Below, piece after piece: positions 9,263 through 16,981 of a stretch of 64,000 bases of DNA; position 1 is the stretch's first letter, and every line of letters starts with the position of its first letter. The DNA is taken from the NCBI GenBank assembly GCA_016716275.1, contig JADJWR010000002.1, forward strand, positions 372,001 to 436,000, read 5' to 3'. The notes below the pieces were generated by a model, which saw only the letters and a program-made list of their open reading frames with translations, did no database searches and had not been told where the DNA came from. Position numbers and translations under genes: made by a program. The stretch comes from Burkholderiales bacterium. Lineage in GTDB: Bacteria > Pseudomonadota > Gammaproteobacteria > Burkholderiales > Burkholderiaceae_F.

Positions 9263-10477
9263 ATGAAGGTCTACGCCGTCGGCGGCTGCGTGCGCGACCA
9301 GTTGCTCGGCGTGCCGGTGGCCGACCGCGACTGGGTGGTGGTCGGCGCCACGCCGGGCGAGATGGTCGCCGCCGGCTTCCGCCCGGTCGGCAGGGATTTC
9401 CCGGTGTTCCTGCACCCGCGGACCAACGAGGAGTACGCGCTGGCGCGCACCGAGCGCAAGACCGCGCCCGGCTACCACGGCTTCGTCTTCCACGCCGCGC
9501 CCGACGTGACCCTCGAGGACGACCTGGCGCGGCGCGACCTGACGATCAACGCGATGGCGCTCGACGAGGCGGGCCGGCTCATCGACCCGTTCGGCGGCCG
9601 CGCCGACCTGCAGGCCCGGGTGCTGCGCCACGTCGGACCGGCCTTCGCCGAGGATCCGGTCAGGATCCTGCGGGTGGCGCGCTTCGCCGCCCGCTTCGAC
9701 GGGTTCCGCGTCGCCGACGAGACGATGCGACTGATGCGCTCGATGGTCGAGGCCGGCGAGGCCGACGCGCTGGTGGCCGAGCGGGTATGGCAGGAGCTGT
9801 CGCGCGGCCTGATGGAGGCGCAGCCGTCGCGGATGTTCGAGGTGCTGCGCGATGCCGGCGCGCTGGCGCGGCTGCTGCCGGAGGTCGACCGCCTGTGGGG
9901 CGTGCCGCAGCGCGCCGATCTTCATCCGGAAGCCGACACCGGTGTAGACCTGATGCGGGTGCTCGATGCTGCCGCGCGCATCGGCGCCCAGCTGCCCGCA
10001 CGCTGGGCAGCGCTGCTGCACGATCTCGGCAAGGGCGTGACGCCGCAGGACCAATGGCCGCGCCATGCCGGCCACGGGCAGCGCGGCGTCGAGCTCGTAC
10101 GCGCGGTCAACCAACGGCTGCGCGTGCCGGGCGACTGCCGCGACGCCGCTGTGGTCACCGCGCGCGAGCACGGCCAGATCGCGCGCGCGCTCGAGCTCGA
10201 CGCGGCGGCGCTGCTGCGCCTGCTCGAGCGCTGCGACGCGCTGCGCCGGCCGGCGCTGCTGGCACAGGTGCTCGACGCCTGCGAGGCGGCTGCGCGCGGC
10301 CGCGCCGGGCGGCTCGACGATCCCTATCCGCCGCGCGGCAGGATCCTCGCTGCGCTCGAGGCAGCCCGCGCGGTGGACGCCGGGGCGATCGCCGCGCGCT
10401 GCGGGCCGGATGGCGAGCGGATCGCGCAGGCCGTGCACGCCGCGCGCGCCGCGGCGATCGCCGGCGCCCTCAGATGA
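9263..10477 (+). CDS. cca: Multifunctional CCA tRNA nucleotidyltransferase
   Basis: Adds or repairs the 3' CCA of tRNAs without a template. The 404-aa protein shows the class II nucleotidyltransferase motif YAVGGCVRDQLLG (about 4-16), the catalytic ADRDW pair, the RRDLTINAMA motif and a C-terminal HD domain (HDLGKG, about 253-258) that gives phosphohydrolase activity in the long bacterial form. ATG 9263 starts immediately before the motif. The encoded tRNA-Gln at 63.2 kb already carries CCA, so here the enzyme is probably a repair factor for at least some tRNAs. Its 3' end overlaps the convergent DUF2905 gene by 8 nt. Confidence 0.95.
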   Translation: MKVYAVGGCVRDQLLGVPVADRDWVVVGATPGEMVAAGFRPVGRDFPVFLHPRTNEEYALARTERKTAPGYHGFVFHAAPDVTLEDDLARRDLTINAMALDEAGRLIDPFGGRADLQARVLRHVGPAFAEDPVRILRVARFAARFDGFRVADETMRLMRSMVEAGEADALVAERVWQELSRGLMEAQPSRMFEVLRDAGALARLLPEVDRLWGVPQRADLHPEADTGVDLMRVLDAAARIGAQLPARWAALLHDLGKGVTPQDQWPRHAGHGQRGVELVRAVNQRLRVPGDCRDAAVVTAREHGQIARALELDAAALLRLLERCDALRRPALLAQVLDACEAAARGRAGRLDDPYPPRGRILAALEAARAVDAGAIAARCGPDGERIAQAVHAARAAAIAGALR

Positions 10478-10661
10478 GCCGGGCGATCAGGAACATCAGC
10501 AGCGACAGCAGTGCCGTGCTGGCGAACGGAAACGAGTACTGGCGGCCGCCGATGCGGAAGTTGACGTCGCCCGGCAGCCGGCCGATGCCGAGCTTGCGCA
10601 GCCACGGCTGCAGCGCGGTGAGCACCACCAGGGCGAGGAACATCGTCAGCAGCCAGCGCAT
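10470..10661 (-). CDS. DUF2905 small membrane protein
   Basis: 63 aa with two hydrophobic helices (residues about 2-18 and 48-63) flanking the conserved polar centre KLGIGRLPGDVNFRIGGRQYSFPF, the DUF2905 signature. ATG 10661 lies 9 nt after the stop of the upstream methyltransferase on the same strand, so the two form a pair. Its end overlaps the end of cca. Function unknown; a small inner-membrane protein is all that can be said. Confidence 0.88.
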   Translation of the reverse strand: MRWLLTMFLALVVLTALQPWLRKLGIGRLPGDVNFRIGGRQYSFPFASTALLSLLMFLIARLI

Positions 10662-10670
10662 CAGCCGAGC

Positions 10671-11831
10671 CTAGAGCGTGTGCGTGCGATCGCCGCGGGC
10701 GAAGCCCAGCAGCGGTCCGTCGACGGCGCGACCGACCGCCAGCACCTTGACCAGTTCGCCCATTTCCGCCTCGGAGATCAGGCGGTGAGCGGCGTTGGCC
10801 GCCGCCGGGCTGCGATCGACCTGCAGCAGGTCGAGCAGACCGCAGTTGAGCAGGAAGTGCGCCTGCGTCGTGTAGCCGAGGACCTGCAGCCCGTCGTCGC
10901 TCGCCGCCTGCGCCATCGCGGTGAAGTCGACGTGCGCGGTGATGTCGTTGAGCCCCGGCAGCCACAGCGGATCGGCGTGCGCATGGTGGCGAAAATGGCA
11001 CATCAGCGTGCCCATCAGGCGCTGCGGGTGGTAGTACTCGCGGCGCGGAAAGCCGTAGTCGATCGCCAGCAGCGCGCCGCGCGCCAGCCACTCGCCGGCC
11101 GAGCGCATCCAGCCGCGAGCTACCAGTCCGACCTCCGAGCCGTAGCCGTCGGGCAGGGCGCCGACGTCGGCTTCGATGCCGGCCAGCGCCGCGGCGAGCG
11201 ATGCGTCGGCCGGCCGGCCGGCGAACGCCAGGCGGCCGTCGCGCAGCGCCACACCGCGCTCGAGCAGCGCCGCCTGCTCGCGCGCGAACAGCCGCACCGG
11301 CATGACGTCGAGCACCTCGTTGGCGACGATCACGCCGGCGAAGCCGCGCGGCGGCGCGTCGAGCCAGTGCACGCGTCGGTCGCCGAGCGCGGCCCGCTGC
11401 CGCTCGCGCAGGTCGGCCGACAGTTCGACGATGCCGTAGCTTTCCGCCGGCGTGCCGCGCCCGTCGAGCGCCGCCAGCAGCCCGCGCGCCAGCGCTCCGG
11501 TGCCGGCGCCGAACTCGACGATCCGCGGCGGCACCTGTCCGAACAGCTGCCCGATCTGCGCCGCCAGCGCGTGCGCGAACAACGGCGAGATCTCCGGCGC
11601 GGTGACGAAGTCGCCGCCGGCGGCGGCATCGCCGAACTTGCGGGCGCCGGCCGCGTAGTAGCCGAGCCCCGGCGCGTACAGGACAAGCTCCATGTAGCGG
11701 TCGAAGCCGATCCAGCCGCCGGCCGCCTCGATCTCGTCGCGGACCCGCGCAGCGACGAGATCGCTGTGCGCCAGCGCCTCGGGGCAGGCAGCCGGCATCG
11801 ATGGGCGGGCGGAGTGCATGGCGGCGGCCAT
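10671..11831 (-). CDS. NDUFAF7/COG1565-family SAM-dependent methyltransferase
   Basis: Predicted protein-arginine or related methyltransferase of the family containing the mitochondrial complex I assembly factor NDUFAF7 (MidA). The 386-aa protein has the family N-terminus IGFDRYMELVLYAPGLGYYAAG, then GDFVTAPEISPLFAHAL, and the SAM-binding IVEFGAGTGALARGLL loop (about 115-130). Possible starts are ATG 11831, 11819 and 11798; all precede the conserved region and none has a strong ribosome site. It is divergent from the folM-like gene, 65 nt away. In bacteria its target is unproven; complex I subunits are an inference from the eukaryotic homologue. Confidence 0.85.
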   Translation of the reverse strand: MAAAMHSARPSMPAACPEALAHSDLVAARVRDEIEAAGGWIGFDRYMELVLYAPGLGYYAAGARKFGDAAAGGDFVTAPEISPLFAHALAAQIGQLFGQVPPRIVEFGAGTGALARGLLAALDGRGTPAESYGIVELSADLRERQRAALGDRRVHWLDAPPRGFAGVIVANEVLDVMPVRLFAREQAALLERGVALRDGRLAFAGRPADASLAAALAGIEADVGALPDGYGSEVGLVARGWMRSAGEWLARGALLAIDYGFPRREYYHPQRLMGTLMCHFRHHAHADPLWLPGLNDITAHVDFTAMAQAASDDGLQVLGYTTQAHFLLNCGLLDLLQVDRSPAAANAAHRLISEAEMGELVKVLAVGRAVDGPLLGFARGDRTHTL

Positions 11832-11880
11832 GCTACCGGCACCGCCGCCCGCTGCCGGCCGCCGGTCCGGGGATCGGCTC

Positions 11881-11886
11881 TACACT
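11881..11886 (+). promoter_or_regulatory. Candidate -10 box (TACACT) for the folM-like gene
   Basis: TACACT lies 10 nt before ATG 11897 with a GC-rich spacer (tcgccgcccc), so a transcript started from it would be almost leaderless. No -35 of quality is visible. Confidence 0.25.
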
Positions 11887-11896
11887 TCGCCGCCCC

Positions 11897-12703
11897 ATGG
11901 ATGCGAACCGACACAACGGCGGCGTGGCGCTGGTCACCGGAGGCGCGAGGCGGATCGGTCGTGCGATCGCGCTGGCGCTCGCCGGCGACGGCTGGGACGT
12001 CGCCGTCCATTTTGGCCGCTCGGCCGCCGAGGCGGCCGACACCGTGCGGTCGATCGAGTCGATCGGCCGCCGCGCCGCCGCCTTGGCCTGCGACCTCGGC
12101 GACAGCGAGGCCGTCCGCGCCCTGCCGGGCCGCTGCGCGCAGGTCCTCGGCCCGCTCGCCTGCGTGGTCAACAACGCCTCGCTGTTCGAGTACGACAGCG
12201 CCGCCGACTTCAGCCCGCAGCTGCTTGGCCGCATCATGGCGGTCAACGTCGCCGCGCCGGTGCTGCTGGCGCAGGCGCTGGCGGCACGGTTGCCGGCCGA
12301 CCGGCAGGGCGTGGTGATCAACCTGCTCGACCAGAAGCTGTTCAACCCGAACCCGGACTTCCTCAGCTACACGATGAGCAAGGCAGCGCTTCAGGAGGCG
12401 ACCCGCCTGCTGGCGCGGGCGCTGGCGCCGCGCGTGCGCGTGGTCGGCGTCGCGCCGGGCATCAGCCTGCCGTCGGGCGAGCAGTCGGCCGCCGGATTTG
12501 CCGCTGCCCACCTGAAGACGCCGCTCGGCCGCTCCTCGACGCCCGAGGACGTCGCGCAGGCGGTGGTCTACGCGGCTCGCGCGCCCGCGGTCACCGGCAC
12601 CACGCTGCTGGTCGACGGCGGCCAGCACCTGGTGCCGAGCGATCGCGACGTCATGTTCCTGACCGAGCCCTCTTCTGGCCCCGAGCACGGGGACCGGCGG
12701 TGA
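11897..12703 (+). CDS. Pteridine reductase-like SDR (FolM-like)
   Basis: Classical short-chain dehydrogenase of 268 aa: cofactor motif TGGARRIGRAI (Arg after the glycines as in pteridine reductases, consistent with NADPH), NNASLFEYD, and the catalytic YTMSK (about residues 157-161) preceded by the LLDQKLFNPNPDF segment typical of pteridine reductase/FolM homologues. It probably reduces dihydropteridines such as dihydromonapterin or dihydrofolate. ATG 11897 is the first start after the divergent gene. folB begins 10 nt after its stop, which supports a pterin role. The exact substrate is inferred. Confidence 0.82.
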   Translation: MDANRHNGGVALVTGGARRIGRAIALALAGDGWDVAVHFGRSAAEAADTVRSIESIGRRAAALACDLGDSEAVRALPGRCAQVLGPLACVVNNASLFEYDSAADFSPQLLGRIMAVNVAAPVLLAQALAARLPADRQGVVINLLDQKLFNPNPDFLSYTMSKAALQEATRLLARALAPRVRVVGVAPGISLPSGEQSAAGFAAAHLKTPLGRSSTPEDVAQAVVYAARAPAVTGTTLLVDGGQHLVPSDRDVMFLTEPSSGPEHGDRR

Positions 12704-12713
12704 GGGGAGCGAC

Positions 12714-13115
12714 GTGAGCGCCTGGCTGCTCGATCCCCGGCTGGCCGACTGCCGCCGCATCTTCCTGCGCGAGGTGCTGCTGGACGCCAACATCGGCATC
12801 CACGACTTCGAGCGCCAGGGGGCGCAGCGGCTGGTGATCAACGTCGACGTGTTCGTGCCGCTGGCGGTGAGCACGCCGCGGCACGACCGCATCAGCGAGG
12901 TGCTCGATTACGACTTCGTCCGCCTGACGATCCGTCGCCGAATCGAGCAGGGGCACATCAACCTGCAGGAGACGCTGGTCGACGACATCGCGCAGGCGCT
13001 GCTCGCCCATCCGGCCGTGCTGGCCGTGCGCGTGGCAAGCGAGAAGCCCGACGTGTACGAGGACGTCGAAGCGGTCGGTGTCGAGGTGCTGCGCTTCCGC
13101 GAGGGCCACCGATGA
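12714..13115 (+). CDS. folB: Dihydroneopterin aldolase
   Basis: Cleaves dihydroneopterin to hydroxymethyl-dihydropterin and glycolaldehyde in folate synthesis. The 133-aa protein has the family strand NIGIHDFERQGAQRLVINVDVF, the LDYDFVRL segment, the active-site region LQETLVDDIAQALL (Glu binds the pterin) and a C-terminal VASEKPDV with the catalytic Lys. GTG 12714 is the start: aggggagc lies 5 nt upstream. It is coupled on both sides: 10 nt after the folM-like gene, and its TGA overlaps the ttcA ATG. Confidence 0.94.
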   Translation: MSAWLLDPRLADCRRIFLREVLLDANIGIHDFERQGAQRLVINVDVFVPLAVSTPRHDRISEVLDYDFVRLTIRRRIEQGHINLQETLVDDIAQALLAHPAVLAVRVASEKPDVYEDVEAVGVEVLRFREGHR

Positions 13116-14044
13116 ACGCACCGGCGGAACTGCCGCCGGCCGGCGGCGCCGCCCGGAAGGCCGCGCACGAGGCGAACAAGCTGGACAAGCGCCTGCTGCG
13201 GCTGGCCGGCCAGGCGATCGCCGACTACGCGATGATCGAGGCCGGCGACCGGGTGATGGTCTGCTGCTCCGGCGGCAAGGACAGCTACGGCCTGCTCGAC
13301 CTGCTGCTGAAGCTGCGCAGCCGGGCGCCGGTCGACTTCGACATCGTGGCCGTCAACCTCGACCAGAAGCAGCCGGGCTTTCCGGCCGACGTGCTGCCGG
13401 CGTACCTGGCCTCGCGCGGTGTGCCGTTCCACATCGAAACGCAGGACACCTATTCGATCGCCACCCGGGTGATTGCCGAGGGCAAGACCTACTGTTCGCT
13501 GTGCTCGCGGCTGCGTCGCGGCATCCTGTACCGCGTGGCCGGCGAACTCGGCGCGACCAAGATCGCGCTTGGCCATCATCGCGACGACATCGTCGCCACC
13601 TTCTTCCTCAACCTGTTCCACGGCGGCAGGCTCAAGGCGATGCCGCCGAAGCTGGTTTCCGACGACGGCCGGCACGTGGTCATCCGTCCGCTGGCCTACG
13701 TGAAGGAGGCCGACCTGGCGCGTTACGCGCAGGCGAGGCGCTTCCCGATCATCCCGTGCAGCCTGTGCGGCTCGCAGGACAACCTGCAGCGGCAGGAGGT
13801 CAAGAGAATGCTGGCCGAGTGGGATCGCCGCCACCCGGGACGCGTGCAGACGATCTTCAACAGCCTGACCCGGGTGGTGCCGTCGCACCTGATGGATGCG
13901 TCGCTGTTCGGCTTTCGCGACCTGCTGGCCACCGGCATCCCCGTTGCGGACGGCGACATCGCCTTCGACGAAGATCCCTGCGCGCGGTCGGTCGACACGC
14001 CGCCGGCGGCCGTCGGCGCGATCCGCTTCGCCGACGACGACTGA
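13112..14044 (+). CDS. ttcA: tRNA 2-thiocytidine(32) synthetase
   Basis: ATP- and Fe-S-dependent thiolation of cytidine 32 in certain tRNAs. The 310-aa protein has the PP-loop CCSGGKDSYGLLDLL (SGGKDS at about residues 52-57), the central CSLCSRLRRG pair of cysteines that ligate the cluster, and a second CSLCGSQDNLQR element. The start ATG overlaps the folB stop (ATGA), indicating translational coupling. Its link with pterin genes is one of gene order only; no functional connection is known. Confidence 0.94.
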   Translation: MNAPAELPPAGGAARKAAHEANKLDKRLLRLAGQAIADYAMIEAGDRVMVCCSGGKDSYGLLDLLLKLRSRAPVDFDIVAVNLDQKQPGFPADVLPAYLASRGVPFHIETQDTYSIATRVIAEGKTYCSLCSRLRRGILYRVAGELGATKIALGHHRDDIVATFFLNLFHGGRLKAMPPKLVSDDGRHVVIRPLAYVKEADLARYAQARRFPIIPCSLCGSQDNLQRQEVKRMLAEWDRRHPGRVQTIFNSLTRVVPSHLMDASLFGFRDLLATGIPVADGDIAFDEDPCARSVDTPPAAVGAIRFADDD

Positions 14045-14090
14045 ATCGGCGCCGCCGCGGCGGCCTTTCGCCGCACGGCCGCCATGGCGC

Positions 14091-14104
14091 TTGACTCAGG
14101 TCAG
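14091..14104. promoter_or_regulatory. FNR/CRP-type dyad upstream of the CBS gene
   Basis: TTGAC-TCAG-GTCAG resembles the FNR/ANR consensus (TTGAT-N4-ATCAA) with correct 5-4-5 geometry and a 4-of-5 complementary pair of half-sites. It lies 46 nt before ATG 14151, in a position suited to activation. Two mismatches to the consensus and no tested regulator make it tentative. Confidence 0.35.
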
Positions 14105-14150
14105 CGCCGCCGCCGGACATCGGCGCACCATGGTGCGAAAGGAGGCTGCC

Positions 14151-14615
14151 ATGAGAGCCCGTACCGTGACCGTGCGCGACCTGGCCGCGCACGAAGTGGT
14201 GACCGTGACCCCGACGACCACGCTGGCCGAATGCGCGCAGGTCATGCGCGCGCAGCACGTCGGCAGCCTGGTGGTGATCGACGACCAGGGCAGCCGCGAC
14301 GACCCGCGCGGCATCGTCACCGACCGCGACATCGTCATCGAGGCGGTCGCCGTCGGACTCGACCCGTCGACGCTGACTGCCGGTGACGTGATGACCACGC
14401 CGCTGGCCACCGTGCGGGACGGCGACGACATCCTCGATGCGCTGGCCCGCATGCGCGAGCACGGGGTGCGCCGCCTGCCGGTGCTCGACGACGCCGGGCA
14501 CCTGTCGGGCATCATCGCCGTCGACAACCTGCTCGAGGCGCTGGCCGAGCAGCTCGATGGCGTGGTGCGCGTGCTGAAGGCCGAGCAGACCCGCGAAAGC
14601 GCGACGCGCAAGTAG
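14151..14615 (+). CDS. Tandem CBS-domain protein
   Basis: 154 aa made almost wholly of two CBS motifs (about 8-66 and 77-135), with the repeated hydrophobic-GIVTDRDIV and GIIAVDNLL strands. Such stand-alone pairs bind adenine nucleotides and act as energy or stress sensors. ATG 14151 is chosen over ATG 14130 because ggagg (14141-14145) sits 5 nt upstream of it. An FNR-like dyad lies upstream, which fits the redox- or oxygen-linked control seen for many single CBS proteins, but this is inferred. Confidence 0.88.
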   Translation: MRARTVTVRDLAAHEVVTVTPTTTLAECAQVMRAQHVGSLVVIDDQGSRDDPRGIVTDRDIVIEAVAVGLDPSTLTAGDVMTTPLATVRDGDDILDALARMREHGVRRLPVLDDAGHLSGIIAVDNLLEALAEQLDGVVRVLKAEQTRESATRK

Positions 14616-14680
14616 GCCTTGCCGGCGACGCCCGGGGCCGTCGCTGCCGTGAAGCGAGGTCATAAGCGGGGGAGCACCGG

Positions 14681-16411
14681 GTGCCGAAGACCAACGCCGA
14701 CCTGGCGGCCGCCTTCGAGCAGACCGCCGACCTGCTCGAGTTGCAGCAGGCCAATCCGTTCCGCGTGCGCGCCTACCGCAATGCCGCGCGGCTGCTCGGC
14801 GAGCTGAGGCTCGACCTGGTGGCGCAGGTCGAAGCGGGCAGACCCCTGCCCAGGCTGCCGGGCATCGGTGCGGACCTCGCCGGCAAGATCGAGGAGTTTG
14901 CGCGCTCCGGGCATCTGGCGCTGCTCGACCGGCTGCGCCGCCAGATTCCGGCCGGCGTGACCGAGATGCTGCAGCTCCCCGGGCTCGGTCCGAAGCGGGT
15001 TCGCGCGCTGTACGAGGAGCTGCACGTGACCACGCTGCCCGCCCTGGCGCGCGCGGCACGCGACGGTCGAATCCGCGCGCTGCCCGGTTTCGGCGCCCGG
15101 ACCGAGGCGCGCATCCTCGAGGCGATCGAGGCGCACGGCCGCAGGCCGCAGCGGCTGAAGCTGGTGACCGCAGCGCAGTACGCGGCAGCGCTGATCGCCT
15201 GGCTGCGCAGGGCGCCCGGAGTAAGCGAAGTTGCGGCCGCCGGCAGCCTGCGCCGCTCGCGCGAGACGGTCGGCGACCTCGACCTGCTCGCCTGCGCGCC
15301 GGACGGCGCCGCCGTGTGCCGGCACATGCTTGCCTATCCGGAGGTCGCCGAGGTGCGCGCCGCCGGCGACACGCGCGCCACCGTGCTGCTCGCCTCGGGC
15401 CTGCAGGTCGACCTGCGGGTCGTCGCCGAAGCGAGCTTCGGCGCGGCGCTGCTGTACTTCACCGGTTCGAAGGCGCACAACATCCGACTGCGCACGCTGG
15501 CGATCGAACGCCGCATGAAGCTCAACGAGTACGGCCTGTTCGCCGGCCGCCGGACCGTCGCCGCCGCCACCGAGCAGGAGATCTACGGAAAGCTCGGACT
15601 GCCGTGGATCCCGCCCGAGCTGCGCGAAGACCGTGGCGAGATCGAGGCGGCGCTGAAGGACGCGCTGCCGGTGCTGATCGAGCGGCGCGATCTCGCCGGC
15701 GACCTGCATGCGCACACCGACTGGAGCGACGGGGCCGCCGGCATCGAGGCGATGGCGCGCGCCGCGCAGGCGCACGGGCTGTCGTACCTGGCGATCAGCG
15801 ACCACAGCCGGCGGCTGACGGTGGCGCACGGCCTCGACCCGCCGCGGCTGGCACGGCAGTGCGCCGAAGTCGAGGCACTGAACCGCAGGCTCGCCGGCAT
15901 CGAACTGCTCACCGGCATCGAGGTCGACGTGCTGGACGACGGCAGCCTCGACCTGCCCGAGGCGGCGCTGGCGCCGCTCGAGGTGGTGATCGCCGCCGTG
16001 CACTCGAAGTTCGACCTGTCGCGCGCCGCGCAGACACGGCGCATCCTGGCCGCGCTGGAGCAGCCGAAGGTACGGATCCTCGCCCACCCGGTCGGCCGGC
16101 TGATCGACCGGCGCGAACCGTACGACGTCGACATGCTGGCGGTGATCCGCAAGTGCAAGGCGCGCGGCGTGGCGCTCGAGCTGAACGCCCACCCCGAGCG
16201 GCTCGACCTGACCGATGTTGCCTGCCGGATGGCGAAGGACGAGGGAGCGCGCGTGGCCATCAACTCGGATGCGCACGCCGAGCACGAATTCGACAACCTC
16301 GACTTCGGCATCGGCCAGGCGCGGCGTGGCTGGCTGGAAACGGGCGACGTGATCAACACCCGGCCGCTGGGCGAGGTGCGTGCCTGGCTGGCCGGCAAGG
16401 AGGAGCGATGA
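14681..16411 (+). CDS. polX: DNA polymerase/3'-5' exonuclease PolX
   Basis: Family X repair polymerase joined to a PHP phosphoesterase. The 576-aa protein has an N-terminal 8-kDa domain with two helix-hairpin-helix segments (LPGIGADLAGKI and LPGLGPKRVRAL), a nucleotidyltransferase palm with GDLDLL and VDLRV acids, and a C-terminal PHP domain starting DLHAHTDWSDG (about 345) with later His/Asp metal ligands (ISDHS, HPERLDL, NSDAH). It would fill short gaps and trim 3' ends in base-excision repair. The start is GTG 14681 with gggggag upstream. The stop overlaps the next gene's ATG. Confidence 0.93.
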   Translation: MPKTNADLAAAFEQTADLLELQQANPFRVRAYRNAARLLGELRLDLVAQVEAGRPLPRLPGIGADLAGKIEEFARSGHLALLDRLRRQIPAGVTEMLQLPGLGPKRVRALYEELHVTTLPALARAARDGRIRALPGFGARTEARILEAIEAHGRRPQRLKLVTAAQYAAALIAWLRRAPGVSEVAAAGSLRRSRETVGDLDLLACAPDGAAVCRHMLAYPEVAEVRAAGDTRATVLLASGLQVDLRVVAEASFGAALLYFTGSKAHNIRLRTLAIERRMKLNEYGLFAGRRTVAAATEQEIYGKLGLPWIPPELREDRGEIEAALKDALPVLIERRDLAGDLHAHTDWSDGAAGIEAMARAAQAHGLSYLAISDHSRRLTVAHGLDPPRLARQCAEVEALNRRLAGIELLTGIEVDVLDDGSLDLPEAALAPLEVVIAAVHSKFDLSRAAQTRRILAALEQPKVRILAHPVGRLIDRREPYDVDMLAVIRKCKARGVALELNAHPERLDLTDVACRMAKDEGARVAINSDAHAEHEFDNLDFGIGQARRGWLETGDVINTRPLGEVRAWLAGKEER

Positions 16412-16875
16412 GAATCACATCGACCGCATTTGCGGACGGCGGCGAGATCCCCGCCGTGCACACCTGCGAGGGCCGCGACAGCGCGCCGCCGCTGCAGTTC
16501 AGCGGCGTGCCCGCGGGCGCCCGGTCGCTGGTGCTGATCGTCGACGATCCCGACGCGCCCGACCCGGCGGCGCCGAAGATGACCTGGGTGCACTGGATCG
16601 TCTACCAGCTCGCGCCGGCCGCCGCCGGACTGCCGGACGGCGGCGCGCTGCCCGCCGGCGCGCGCGACGGGCTGAACGACTGGAAGCGCATCGGCTACGG
16701 CGGACCGTGCCCGCCGGTCGGCCGGCACCGCTACTTCTTCAAGCTCTACGCGCTCGACACCTCGCTTTCCTTCGCCCATCCGCCGACCAAGGCGCAACTG
16801 GAACAGGCGATGAAGGGCCACGTGCTGGCGCACGCGGAGCTGGTCGGCACCTACCAGCGCGGCACGCGCAGGTAG
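16408..16875 (+). CDS. YbhB/YbcL-family PEBP protein
   Basis: 155-aa phosphatidylethanolamine-binding-protein homologue (Raf kinase inhibitor-like). The signature DDPDAPDPA, then VHWIVYQL, the GYGGPCPPVGRHRYFFKLYALD ligand-pocket segment and the C-terminal GTYQR are all present, and the length is typical. ATG 16408 overlaps the polX stop (ATGA) with aggagc just upstream, so the pair is translationally coupled. No signal peptide is seen, so it is cytoplasmic. The ligand and role of bacterial members are not settled. Confidence 0.9.
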   Translation: MRITSTAFADGGEIPAVHTCEGRDSAPPLQFSGVPAGARSLVLIVDDPDAPDPAAPKMTWVHWIVYQLAPAAAGLPDGGALPAGARDGLNDWKRIGYGGPCPPVGRHRYFFKLYALDTSLSFAHPPTKAQLEQAMKGHVLAHAELVGTYQRGTRR

Positions 16876-16902
16876 GGCAGCCGCCGCGCCGCCGCCCCGC
16901 GG

Positions 16903-16923
16903 GCCGCCGCCCTCGGCGGCGGC
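16903..16923. other. GC hairpin between convergent PEBP and ppk2 genes
   Basis: gccgccgcc (16903-16911) and ggcggcggc (16915-16923) form a perfect 9-bp stem with a 3-nt loop, 28 nt after the PEBP stop and 58 nt before the ppk2 stop. There is no T-run. It could act as a transcription or RNase block between convergent genes. The rest of the 106-nt gap is featureless. Confidence 0.35.
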
Positions 16924-16981
16924 GAACCGAAGGCTCGGCCGCGACGATCGCATCGCATCGCGCAGCGCAGGTGTTCGGTCC

